This document shows, one piece after another, positions 1 to 6,173 of a DNA stretch of 10,761 nt. A program made the position numbers and the translations under genes. Each line of letters opens with the position of its first letter. Positions within the stretch are counted from its first letter, which is position 1. The notes beneath the pieces are model-generated. The model worked only from the letters and a program-made list of their open reading frames with translations, searched no databases and was not told the origin of the DNA. Origin of the DNA: Anaerolineales bacterium UBA5069 (GTDB lineage Bacteria > Chloroflexota > Anaerolineae > Caldilineales > Caldilineaceae). The DNA lies in contig DIAV01000233.1 in assembly GCA_002415895.1 (NCBI GenBank), forward strand, positions 5,404 through 16,164, read 5' to 3'.

Positions 1-200
1 GCCGTGGTGACGCAGGTGTTGAGGTGATTCTCCAACGTCAGCGCCGAGACGCGTTCCAGCGCCTGCTGCACCGCTTTGATCTGCTTCATGATATCCATGC
101 AGTAGACATCATCCTCAACCATACGCTGGATGCCGCGGATATGTCCCTCAACGCTCTTGAGGCGATTATTGAGTTCCTGCTTCCTGGTTGAATCGAGCAT
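1..200 (-). CDS. csoR: CsoR-family copper-sensing transcriptional repressor (3' part cut off by window edge)
   Basis: Metal-responsive repressor of the CsoR/RcnR (DUF156) family, an all-helical DNA-binding protein. About 66 residues are visible and the C-terminus lies beyond position 1. The N-terminal helix reads NNRLKSVEGHIRGIQRMVEDD, as in this family. The metal ligands are Cys34, His59 and Cys63, with the spacing of the Cu(I) ligands Cys36/His61/Cys65 of M. tuberculosis CsoR, which favours copper over nickel (RcnR) or formaldehyde (FrmR) sensing. Two ATG codons are adjacent (203 and 200). I chose 200 because GGAGG at 206-210 then sits 5 nt away, against 2 nt for 203. A near-consensus promoter and a GC-rich palindrome lie just upstream, suggesting autoregulation. 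It is divergent from the Trx-like/SCO pair, which fits a copper-handling locus. Family assignment is firm; copper as the signal is inferred from the ligand set. Confidence 0.93.
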   Translation of the reverse strand, partial: MLDSTRKQELNNRLKSVEGHIRGIQRMVEDDVYCMDIMKQIKAVQQALERVSALTLENHLNTCVTT

Positions 201-205
201 CATAG

Positions 206-210
206 CCTCC
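206..210 (-). promoter_or_regulatory. csoR ribosome binding site
   Basis: GGAGG on the minus strand, 5 nt before the ATG at 200 and 2 nt before the ATG at 203. It decides in favour of the second ATG. The 3' arm of the operator palindrome ends at 214, four bases upstream of this site, so an RNA hairpin there could also affect its accessibility. Confidence 0.75.
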
Positions 211-213
211 ACA

Positions 214-234
214 CTCCCCACCCCCCGTGGGGAG
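214..234. promoter_or_regulatory. Probable CsoR operator (GC-rich palindrome)
   Basis: Perfect 8-bp inverted repeat, CTCCCCAC at 214-221 and GTGGGGAG at 227-234, separated by five C's, with further G/C runs and TAT out to 240. CsoR-type operators are GC-rich pseudo-palindromes with C-runs facing G-runs, as in the M. tuberculosis csoR operator, and this site has that layout. It lies just downstream of the csoR -10 box, over and after the predicted start near 238, where a bound repressor would block transcription. Assignment to CsoR is an inference from layout and position. Confidence 0.65.
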
Positions 235-244
235 GGGTATGCCA

Positions 245-273
245 AGTATAACACCCTATCTCGCGCGTGTCAA
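245..273 (-). promoter_or_regulatory. csoR sigma70-type promoter
   Basis: Minus strand: -35 TTGACA at 268-273 (6/6 consensus), 17-nt spacer, -10 TATACT at 245-250 (5/6). Predicted transcript start near 238, giving a leader of about 38 nt that carries the palindrome and the GGAGG site. It is the best promoter in the window, as expected for a gene held down by a repressor. Confidence 0.85.
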
Positions 274-287
274 GGGGTGCGGTTGCT

Positions 288-327
288 GGCTTCGCGCGTG
301 CACCGCGTCCACGGCACGCGCGAAGCC
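288..327. repeat. 14-bp perfect inverted repeat between divergent genes
   Basis: GGCTTCGCGCGTGC at 288-301 is the exact reverse complement of 314-327, with a 12-nt loop. A smaller stem follows (CCCTG 326-330 / CAGGG 336-340). It lies between two divergent genes, so it is not a terminator of either, and it has no T-run. Function unknown. It shares the GCGCGTGC/GCACGCGC core with the palindrome at 336-367. Confidence 0.8.
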
Positions 328-335
328 CTGTCGGG

Positions 336-367
336 CAGGGGGCGCGTGCCGCGGCACGCGCCCCCTG
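336..367. repeat. 32-bp perfect palindrome
   Basis: Positions 336-351 (CAGGGGGCGCGTGCCG) are the exact reverse complement of 352-367, with no spacer. The palindrome ends one base before the extended -10 element of the rightward gene, so it covers the place where a -35 box would be. It could be a cruciform-forming element, a binding site for a dimeric regulator, or a degenerate small repeat. The symmetry is directly visible; the role is unknown. Confidence 0.85.
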
Positions 368-376
368 TGATAGAAT
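368..376 (+). promoter_or_regulatory. Extended -10 promoter for the Trx-like/SCO pair
   Basis: TG-A-TAGAAT: extended TG at 368-369 and -10 TAGAAT at 371-376 (5/6). The expected -35 position (348-353) falls within the 32-bp palindrome and has no match. The predicted start is near 383, at or next to the ATG at 384, so the mRNA may be leaderless. Confidence 0.5.
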
Positions 377-383
377 GCAATGC

Positions 384-1160
384 ATGGAAATGACGCCCGT
401 TTCACCCGTAACCACCCTGCCCGACGCATGGCTTCCCACAGTGGATTTTGACACGTTGCCTGCCACGCCGGAGGCGGAAGCACCTGCCACCGTAATTCTG
501 CCGCCCACACCTCTCGCCATGCCCGAGATCGGCGCACTGGCCTACACCCTCTGCCCCACGTCCGCCGAGTTCCTGACACAGTGCGAGGAGCCGAGCGCCG
601 GCATCTTGCAGCGCCGCATTGGCGAGGCGCGCATCCCCGCAGATGTCCAGGCCGAACTGGTCTACTATCCCGACACGGTCAACTTCCTTGCCGTGGTGGG
701 TGCGGGCCTGCCCGACACGGCGGTGCTGCTGCCTCTGTGGATGCGCATTGCCAAGGCCATGCCGCGCGCCGACCTGCGTGTGGTGGATGAACGCGCGCTG
801 CCGCTGCTTGAAAGGCTTCTTGGCGAAGAGGCCGGTGTGGACATGGAGAGCGCCGAATTGCCCATGCTGCTTGTGCTGGATGAAGAGTGGCGCTTTCAGG
901 CAAGTTGGGGGCCGCGTCCAGCCGCGGCTGAGATTCTGCTTGATGAATGGCTGATGCAGCATCCCGAGTATGAGGCGCTGGCCGAGGCAGAGGAAGGCGA
1001 AGGCGCGCAGGAGCAAGAGGCGTGGGTGGCGCTCACGGAGACGCTCTTCATGCAGATGCGCGTCTGGTACAACAGCGGCCTCGACGCCGACGCCGCGCGC
1101 GAAATCCTTGCGCTGCTGGCATCCCTGCTGGACGTGCCGCCGGATATGGACACACTGTGA
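384..1160 (+). CDS. Thioredoxin-fold protein lacking the CXXC motif (Thioredoxin_9-like)
   Basis: 258-residue protein. The first ~50 residues are Pro/Thr/acidic low complexity. Residues ~100-190 match the pattern of the thioredoxin-like family often labelled Thioredoxin_9: a beta strand (FLAVVGAGLP), a helix, LRVVDERALPLLERLL, a likely cis-proline at 160, LLVLDEEWRF, then the typical WGPRP at 175-179. Where relatives carry a WCxxC active site, this protein has GAGLPDTA, so no thiol-redox chemistry is expected there; only Cys57 and Cys67 occur, before the fold. The last ~60 residues are acidic and helical. No signal peptide or SD was seen. ATG codons at 375, 384 and 390 are in frame; 384 was chosen because it falls at the predicted transcript start. 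The stop overlaps the GTG of the downstream SCO gene, implying translational coupling. A role in copper or oxidase assembly is inferred from context only. Confidence 0.7.
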   Translation: MEMTPVSPVTTLPDAWLPTVDFDTLPATPEAEAPATVILPPTPLAMPEIGALAYTLCPTSAEFLTQCEEPSAGILQRRIGEARIPADVQAELVYYPDTVNFLAVVGAGLPDTAVLLPLWMRIAKAMPRADLRVVDERALPLLERLLGEEAGVDMESAELPMLLVLDEEWRFQASWGPRPAAAEILLDEWLMQHPEYEALAEAEEGEGAQEQEAWVALTETLFMQMRVWYNSGLDADAAREILALLASLLDVPPDMDTL

Positions 1161-1768
1161 AAATTCGAATCACCACCCAACGACGCGCTGGACTTGCCGC
1201 ACTGGTGCTGCTCGTCATCCTTGCTGGATGCAGCCGCCCCCACGAATTCAAGGGCACGGCCTACAACCCGGTTATCCCTGCACCGACGTTGCGCGGCGTT
1301 AACGCCGACGGCACACCCTTCGACCTCACCGATTTGCAGGGCCAGGTGGTCATGATCTTCTTCGGCTACACCTCCTGCCCCGACATTTGCCCACTGGCGC
1401 TGGCCGATATGATTCAGGTGGAGCAGCAGCTTGGCGACAAAGCCGAAGAGACCGCCGTCGTCTTTGTATCGCTAGACCCCGAGCGTGATACGCCCGAGCG
1501 GCTGGGCGCCTATGTCAAAGCCTTCGACCCCTCTTTCATCGGCGTCTCCGTGGCTGCAGATCAGCTGGAACAGGTTACAAAGGATTTCGGCGTCTACAGC
1601 AACAAGGTGGTGGTCGATCCCAACGACAGCGCTGCGGGCTACCTGATTGAGCACACCGGCTGGACGTATGTCATTGACAAGCAGGGCGACCTGCGTGTGA
1701 TTTTCGGGGGCGATGTGCCCATTGCCGATCGCGTAGAGGATGTCGGTTACCTGGCGGGGCGCTCCTGA
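1157..1768 (+). CDS. SCO1/SenC-family copper chaperone lipoprotein
   Basis: 203-residue SCO-family protein. These proteins deliver copper to, or reduce, the CuA centre of cytochrome c oxidase subunit II at the outer face of the membrane. The thioredoxin-like fold carries the SCO metal site: Cys74 and Cys78 in TSCPDICPLAL, and the distal His166 in YLIEHTGW. VSLDPERDTPERL (~104-116) is also typical. The N-terminus is a lipoprotein signal (RR at 9-10, hydrophobic run, LAGC with Cys25 as the lipidated residue). The GTG start at 1157 overlaps the previous stop (GTGA) and gives exactly this signal peptide; a longer reading from 1022 adds an Arg-rich out-of-frame translation of the upstream gene. 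No SD was seen, consistent with coupling to the gene before it. The oxidase genes are not in the window. Confidence 0.93.
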   Translation: MKIRITTQRRAGLAALVLLVILAGCSRPHEFKGTAYNPVIPAPTLRGVNADGTPFDLTDLQGQVVMIFFGYTSCPDICPLALADMIQVEQQLGDKAEETAVVFVSLDPERDTPERLGAYVKAFDPSFIGVSVAADQLEQVTKDFGVYSNKVVVDPNDSAAGYLIEHTGWTYVIDKQGDLRVIFGGDVPIADRVEDVGYLAGRS

Positions 1769-1851
1769 ATCTGGCCTGCGGCAAGCGGGCGCGCGGCAAC
1801 GCAAGGTCCCAATCCATTGCACCATGCGCAGACAATACATCGTTTGCCGTA

Positions 1852-1880
1852 TGGCAACAGCGCGTTGCGTATGTTACATT
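1852..1880 (+). promoter_or_regulatory. Possible promoter for the Fn3-like surface protein gene
   Basis: Extended TG at 1872-1873 and -10 TACATT at 1875-1880, with a weak -35 TGGCAA at 1852-1857 and 17-nt spacing. A small palindrome TTGCC-GTAT-GGCAA (1844-1857) overlaps the -35. Predicted start near 1887, leader ~66 nt. The rest of the 184-bp gap after the SCO stop shows no clear terminator. Confidence 0.35.
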
Positions 1881-1952
1881 GTGGTATCACTCTGGAATGC
1901 GGCGCGCGCGGGTGACAACCCTGTCTCTGCCGCTCGTGCGCGATGTTTCTTT

Positions 1953-3188
1953 ATGAAAAGTATGCTGCGCCCCCGTGCGCGTTTCAAGGTAGAGACTGAC
2001 GATGCAGCGGCAGCGCCACGCCTTCCGCTCGGCTTGCGCGCCCTGCTCATGGGGGCATTTGTGCTGGCGACAGCCTTGTTGCTGACCCTGCCGGTGCGCG
2101 CCGCGTTGGTGCTTGAATACTTTAACGTCATTCCCTCCTCAAGCGCGGTACTGCTGGAGTGGAGCACGGCCAGCGAGTACAACGTAGCGGGCTTCGAACT
2201 GTACCTCAAGGGCGTGGATGAAGCGCGCAGCGCCTACCGTCGCCTCGCCTTCCTCAACGCCAAGGGCGGCCCCGACCAGGGCGCGCTCTATGATCTGCTC
2301 GTGACGGACCTGCGCGCGGGCCAGGCCTACTGCTTCCGCCTGGAGGAAGTGACCAGCGATGAAACCCCGGGCGAGGCGCGCGAGCGCTGCGGCTATGGCC
2401 TCGGCATTGGCCCCACGCCAGTCCCCAGCCCCACAGCCACCCTCAGCACAACTGTGGGGATGACGCCCACCGTCGTGCTCTTCCCCACACAACCCATTGG
2501 CTTCGACGGCATGGTGCCCACCGCCACCATTCCGGGTGCATTTGCCACCAATACGCCCGACCCATATGCCCAGCCTCAGCAGCCCCAGAGCCCGCTGGAG
2601 ACCCCCACCCCCACGTGGACTGTCGATCCTCTGGCACTGGGTGCAAGCCAAACCCTTGATCCGGCGCTGGCGGGGCAGTTTCCCACATTCGATCCGTTGA
2701 TTGACGGCACGCCCACGCCTGACCCTGCATTTACCGGGCAGTTCCCAACCGCCGATCCACTGGCCCAGGCGCAGCAGCCCCAAAGCCTACTCGAAACGCC
2801 CACGCCCACGTGGACTGTGGATCCGGCATTTGGCAACAACCTGCCCATTGACCCAACGTCTTTCCCACCCCAGCCGCTGCCCGATCAGCTTGTGCCCACA
2901 GCCACCTCGCTCTACATTGTGGTGACGGCTGCCGCCACGCCCGAACCGCAGGGCATTGCGCCCGGCCTCACACCTTGGCCCACGGCAACCCCGCCCACCA
3001 ACCTGCTGCTGGGCAATCTGCTTGCGCCCTCGGCCCAGAACCTGACCGTGTTGCTGCTCTGCTTCATCTTCCTGAGCGCCACGGGGCTGGGCGCCCTGGG
3101 CCTGCTGACAAGTGTGGTCTACATGCGTTCGCGCGCCCAGCGCGAATATGACGACATGCGCGTGCGCTCGCGCCGCCGCCTGCTCTAG
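1953..3188 (+). CDS. Membrane-anchored Fn3-like surface protein with Pro/Thr-rich stalk
   Basis: 411 residues from the ATG at 1953. A cytoplasmic N-terminus of ~27 residues precedes a hydrophobic segment (~28-49) ending PVRAAL, either a signal peptide or an anchor. Residues ~52-140 look like an Fn3-type beta sandwich (AVLLEWSTASEYNVAGFELYLKG, a pattern common in Chloroflexota exported proteins), with two cysteines that may pair (YCFRLEE...RERCGYG). Then come ~210 residues of Pro/Thr/Gln-rich stalk with internal duplication, a C-terminal membrane segment (~363-390) and an Arg-rich cytoplasmic tail (MRSRAQREYDDMRVRSRRRLL), the stop-transfer end of a type I surface protein. In-frame ATGs exist at 1824 and 1962. 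1953 was chosen because it leaves a plausible signal peptide, but no SD marks any start. Function unknown; it looks like a cell-surface or adhesion-type protein. thpR follows 50 bp downstream. Confidence 0.75.
   Translation: MKSMLRPRARFKVETDDAAAAPRLPLGLRALLMGAFVLATALLLTLPVRAALVLEYFNVIPSSSAVLLEWSTASEYNVAGFELYLKGVDEARSAYRRLAFLNAKGGPDQGALYDLLVTDLRAGQAYCFRLEEVTSDETPGEARERCGYGLGIGPTPVPSPTATLSTTVGMTPTVVLFPTQPIGFDGMVPTATIPGAFATNTPDPYAQPQQPQSPLETPTPTWTVDPLALGASQTLDPALAGQFPTFDPLIDGTPTPDPAFTGQFPTADPLAQAQQPQSLLETPTPTWTVDPAFGNNLPIDPTSFPPQPLPDQLVPTATSLYIVVTAAATPEPQGIAPGLTPWPTATPPTNLLLGNLLAPSAQNLTVLLLCFIFLSATGLGALGLLTSVVYMRSRAQREYDDMRVRSRRRLL
2577..2825 (+). repeat. Internal 54-bp direct duplication in the stalk-coding region
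   Basis: 2577-2630 and 2772-2825 are near-identical direct copies exactly 195 bp (65 codons) apart. They encode QQPQSPLETPTPTWTVDP and QQPQSLLETPTPTWTVDP. Between them GQFPT-x-DPL also occurs twice. Nearly all base differences are silent, so the peptide seems to be conserved after duplication. Confidence 0.85.
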
Positions 3189-3238
3189 CGGCGCATTCCA
3201 ACGGCTTGCTCTGCACCCCACTGGTTCACAACATCCCC

Positions 3239-3844
3239 ATGCGCGCGTTTGTGGCGATTGACCTGCCGCCTTCCATACAGAGCGATCTGGCTGCGCTCCA
3301 GCAGCGCCTTGCCACAGTTCTGGCCGGCGCGCAGCCGGGGCGCAGCGTGCGCTGGATTCCCGCCGCCAACCTGCACCTCACCTTGCGCTTTCTGGGCGAG
3401 ACAACGCCCGCACAACACGCGGCCGTAGCCGCGCGCCTGCGCACATTGGCAAAGTCGAGCGGCGCGTTTGAGATCACAGTGAGCGGTCTGGGTTGTTTCC
3501 CCAACGATCATCGACCGACCGTGCTATGGCTTGGCGTGGCACGTGGTGAGGAACGGCTTGCCGCGCTGCAACGCGGCGTGGAGCAAATTGCCATGGACGC
3601 GGGCTTTGTTGCCGAGGGGCGCGCGTGGCAACCTCACCTCACGCTGGCACGCATTGCGCGCGGCGCAGCAGCCGGCGCGCCGGCACGCATTGGCGAGGAG
3701 TTTTTGCGCGCTTCCCAAAGCGCCTCGCTGCGCGCGTGGAGTCGCAAGGTGGCCGTTGACCACATCGCCTTTATGCAAAGCGACTTGCGGCCGCAAGGGG
3801 CTGTCTATACCGCGCTCGACCGGTTCGCGCTTGCGCCTGCATGA
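3239..3844 (+). CDS. thpR: RNA 2',3'-cyclic phosphodiesterase (2'-5' RNA ligase family)
   Basis: 201-residue 2H phosphoesterase, near the usual length of ThpR/LigT (~180-200). Two HxTx motifs form the active site: HLTL at 45-48 (in NLHLTLRFLGE) and HLTL at 132-135 (in WQPHLTLARI). The N-terminus MRAFVAIDLPP is the family's opening strand. The enzyme hydrolyses RNA 2',3'-cyclic phosphates to 2'-phosphates in the cytoplasm; 2'-5' ligation is the historic in-vitro activity. The ATG at 3239 is preferred because family homology begins there, although no SD precedes it; the frame is open back to 3206. It sits 50 bp after the surface-protein gene, probably on the same transcript, and is followed at once by a strong terminator. 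The pairing with a surface protein does not suggest a shared function. Confidence 0.95.
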   Translation: MRAFVAIDLPPSIQSDLAALQQRLATVLAGAQPGRSVRWIPAANLHLTLRFLGETTPAQHAAVAARLRTLAKSSGAFEITVSGLGCFPNDHRPTVLWLGVARGEERLAALQRGVEQIAMDAGFVAEGRAWQPHLTLARIARGAAAGAPARIGEEFLRASQSASLRAWSRKVAVDHIAFMQSDLRPQGAVYTALDRFALAPA

Positions 3845-3859
3845 TTGACGACAACTCTG

Positions 3860-3920
3860 CAAAAAACAAGTGGATAACCACCGAGAGAGCTTCCATCGGT
3901 GGCTATCCACTTGTTTTTTG
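3860..3920. terminator. Long bidirectional terminator between convergent genes
   Basis: Arms 3860-3884 and 3896-3920 are complementary at 24 of 25 positions (core AAGTGGATA / TATCCACTT, single A-C mismatch), with an 11-nt loop. An A6 tract on the left and a T6 tract on the right give a U-run on either strand. It lies between the thpR stop (3844) and the stop of the leftward Amt-like gene (3950) and should end both transcripts. Confidence 0.93.
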
Positions 3921-3949
3921 TACAATCTGCGGAGCGCTGCCTGTGTTGG

Positions 3950-6154
3950 CTAACCGTGGGGTGTTTCGCTGGGCGGCGAGGGCAGCGCTGTGCGGCGACG
4001 GCGGGTGAGCGGCGAGCCACCCACAAAGGTCACCACCTGCGTTTCGTCTGTGTCAAGTGCAGCGGCAGGGGACGCCCCATGTTGCGCCTCGGCGGCGTCG
4101 CCATTCTCCAGCGCAGCATCCAGCAGCGTGCCTGCGCTGGGCGATTGCGACGCTTCCATCTCCTGATAGGGATCGCCGGCCGGCTGTGACGCGGGTGCGG
4201 GTGCGACGGGCGGCGGCGTATACACGAATGGCGCATCGGCCCGCGCGTTCTCGGCGGCGGCAGGGCTTTCCGGCGTTCGCCATGTTTGCCCATTCACTTG
4301 CTCGTCCGGCTGCCATGGTGCGGGTGGCGTTTCCGGCGGCGCGGGCTCGGGTGCGGGCTGGGCGGCATAGACAGCCGCCGCGTCGGCGGGCCACTGCGTA
4401 TCGGCCACGGGATAGGGCAGCGTGTTGGCCGGCGCGGTGGCCGGCGCGGCAAAGGGTGTCGCGGTGGGCGCCGCATAGAGCGGCTGCTGATAGGCGGGCG
4501 CTGCCGGGAATGCCCCTGCTGTGCGCCATGAATCATCCGTCACAGGCTGCGCGCTGCGATAAGGTGCGCCAGGCACTGCCGCCAGTGTCTCCATGGTGGT
4601 CGTCGTCACGTTGGCCTCACGCCAGTTGCGCTGCGGAATCGGCATAGGGGCCACCTGCGTAACGACGGGCTCCTCATGGGTAAGCAGCGCATGGAAGAGC
4701 AACCCCAGCGGCACGCAAACAATCAGCCCGGCCAGGAAGCCCCACAAGCCCAGCGCAACAATCCCGATAATCTGCGCCTGAATCTGCCCAGGGAAGTCGG
4801 CCTGGAAGCCATTGCTCACCAACATGCCCGAAACGCCCTGGCCGCTGACACCCAAAAAGCTGCCCGCGCCCGTGGCCTGCCAGCCGCTGCCCGCCAGTCC
4901 ATCGGCAAAAAGTCCAACCAGGAGCAAGCCCACAAGGGCAGGCACGCCGCTGCTCACAAGCACGCCCGTGCGATCCTGCAAGCGCAGGCGGCCATCCAGG
5001 AGATAAGCAATGAAGGGCACAGTGGCTCCCGCCAGCAGGCCAATCACAAAGGCAATGCCCGGCTGCACAAAGGGGCCGCTTGCCAGTCCGGCCACAAAAC
5101 CTGCGGCAAAGCCGCGCGCGGCCAGGGTTGGCTCGCTGCTGCCTGTAACGAACCACGTGTAGAGCAGGGGGAAGAGCAGGCCGCCCGCCGCTGCCAGCAC
5201 CAGGCTGACGCCGCCGCGCACCATGCCCAGGCTGCCCATCGTCTCTACCTGCAGCGGGTTTGCCAACTGCCAGCCCACGCCACCGCCCAGGATGAGCAGC
5301 GCACCCACCACCGCCAGCAACGGCTGGTGGGCGGGTGGCAGCGCCTCATGCACAACCGCCGTGCGCCGAGTGGACCACACCGTGAGTGCGGCGAGTGCGA
5401 AGCCCGCCGCGACGAGATGCACACTACCCGCGCCGCCGGGGTCCACAAAACCGTGGCCCAACTGCATATTGCGCCCCAGCGCGTTGAGCCAGCCACCCCC
5501 CTGCACCCAGTTACCCGCAAGCGGGTAGACAATGCCGCCCATGACGACGGCAATCACCAGTGTGACGGTTGAGGGTGCGCGGCCGCGCAGCGCCATCACG
5601 GGCAGGGCCGCGGCCAGAATCACCCAGGGCAGGTGCGCGAGGAAGAGCGAATAGGCAAGCACTGTGACGCCTGCGCCGGAGACAAACCAGCCAGCCAACC
5701 CGGCCATGCCCCAGCCAATGCCCCACTCCGAGGAAAGGGGGCTCCACTCCCACACCAGGTTGCGCAATTCGGGATTCTGGTAGACAAGCCCCACGCCGCC
5801 AAACTGCAGCGCAAAGCCCACGGCCCAGTAGGCAAAGGCCGCCAGCCCGGCCGCAGCCAGCCCGCCCAGCGCCGCATTCCAGGCGCTCCCCTGCGAGAGG
5901 GTGGCGGAGGCAAGCAGCACAAAACCGGCCGGCACAAGCATTGCCAAACCAGCGGCAAGCACATACCAGACAAGCGGGAGCGATTGTGGTGTTTGGGTGG
6001 CCGACGCTAAGCCTGCCACAGCCGCAGGCGTTGCAGAATCCTGCGCCAACGCCGGGGTGAAGCAGAGCGTTAGCCAGACCACAGTTAGAATGAGAAGAGT
6101 AATTGCCAGCCGCCAACTGCGCAGCATACGGATTCGCAGATTCATCTGCAGCAT
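3950..6154 (-). CDS. Divergent Amt/Rh-family-like ammonium transporter with long C-terminal tail
   Basis: 734 residues from the ATG at 6154. A signal peptide ends near ALA-QDS (~37/38), then about 11 hydrophobic segments span ~60-490. The Amt signature is clear in NWVQGGGWLNALG...GHGFVDPGGAGSVHLVAAGFAL: Asp238 and His246 are eight residues apart, like Asp160 and His168 of E. coli AmtB. The second half diverges. The segment aligned with AmtB DVFGVHGVCGIVG reads GVLVSSGVPALVG, so the second twin-histidine (His318) appears as Ser402, and the Phe215 region reads GVGWQLANP. Residues ~491-734 form a Pro/Ala/Thr-rich tail ending in an RRRR cluster, far beyond the usual 400-450-residue Amt. No GlnK/PII gene is adjacent. 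The start at 6154 has a weak GTGAG 7-8 nt upstream; the frame is open to 6274, but that region holds the promoter. It could conduct ammonium, act as a sensor, or have lost transport. Confidence 0.8.
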   Translation of the reverse strand: MLQMNLRIRMLRSWRLAITLLILTVVWLTLCFTPALAQDSATPAAVAGLASATQTPQSLPLVWYVLAAGLAMLVPAGFVLLASATLSQGSAWNAALGGLAAAGLAAFAYWAVGFALQFGGVGLVYQNPELRNLVWEWSPLSSEWGIGWGMAGLAGWFVSGAGVTVLAYSLFLAHLPWVILAAALPVMALRGRAPSTVTLVIAVVMGGIVYPLAGNWVQGGGWLNALGRNMQLGHGFVDPGGAGSVHLVAAGFALAALTVWSTRRTAVVHEALPPAHQPLLAVVGALLILGGGVGWQLANPLQVETMGSLGMVRGGVSLVLAAAGGLLFPLLYTWFVTGSSEPTLAARGFAAGFVAGLASGPFVQPGIAFVIGLLAGATVPFIAYLLDGRLRLQDRTGVLVSSGVPALVGLLLVGLFADGLAGSGWQATGAGSFLGVSGQGVSGMLVSNGFQADFPGQIQAQIIGIVALGLWGFLAGLIVCVPLGLLFHALLTHEEPVVTQVAPMPIPQRNWREANVTTTTMETLAAVPGAPYRSAQPVTDDSWRTAGAFPAAPAYQQPLYAAPTATPFAAPATAPANTLPYPVADTQWPADAAAVYAAQPAPEPAPPETPPAPWQPDEQVNGQTWRTPESPAAAENARADAPFVYTPPPVAPAPASQPAGDPYQEMEASQSPSAGTLLDAALENGDAAEAQHGASPAAALDTDETQVVTFVGGSPLTRRRRTALPSPPSETPHG

Positions 6155-6173
6155 GGTAGAGCTCACTTGGATC

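Noticed and set aside
267..383. Upstream extension of the Trx-like reading frame to an ATG at 267
   Set aside because: It would translate through the csoR promoter and both palindromes and give an Arg/Ala-rich peptide unlike the family. The -10 box at 371-376 lies inside it.
402..1016. Long antisense reading frame opposite the Trx-like gene
   Set aside because: Shadow frame typical of GC-rich DNA. It has no family pattern, while the plus strand encodes a recognisable fold.
2139..2783. Antisense frame opposite the surface-protein gene
   Set aside because: Composition follows the repeats of the real gene; there is no SD or recognisable domain.
4676..5572. 298-codon plus-strand frame inside the Amt-like gene
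   Set aside because: His/Gln/Arg-rich translation antisense to clear membrane helices; no homology pattern.
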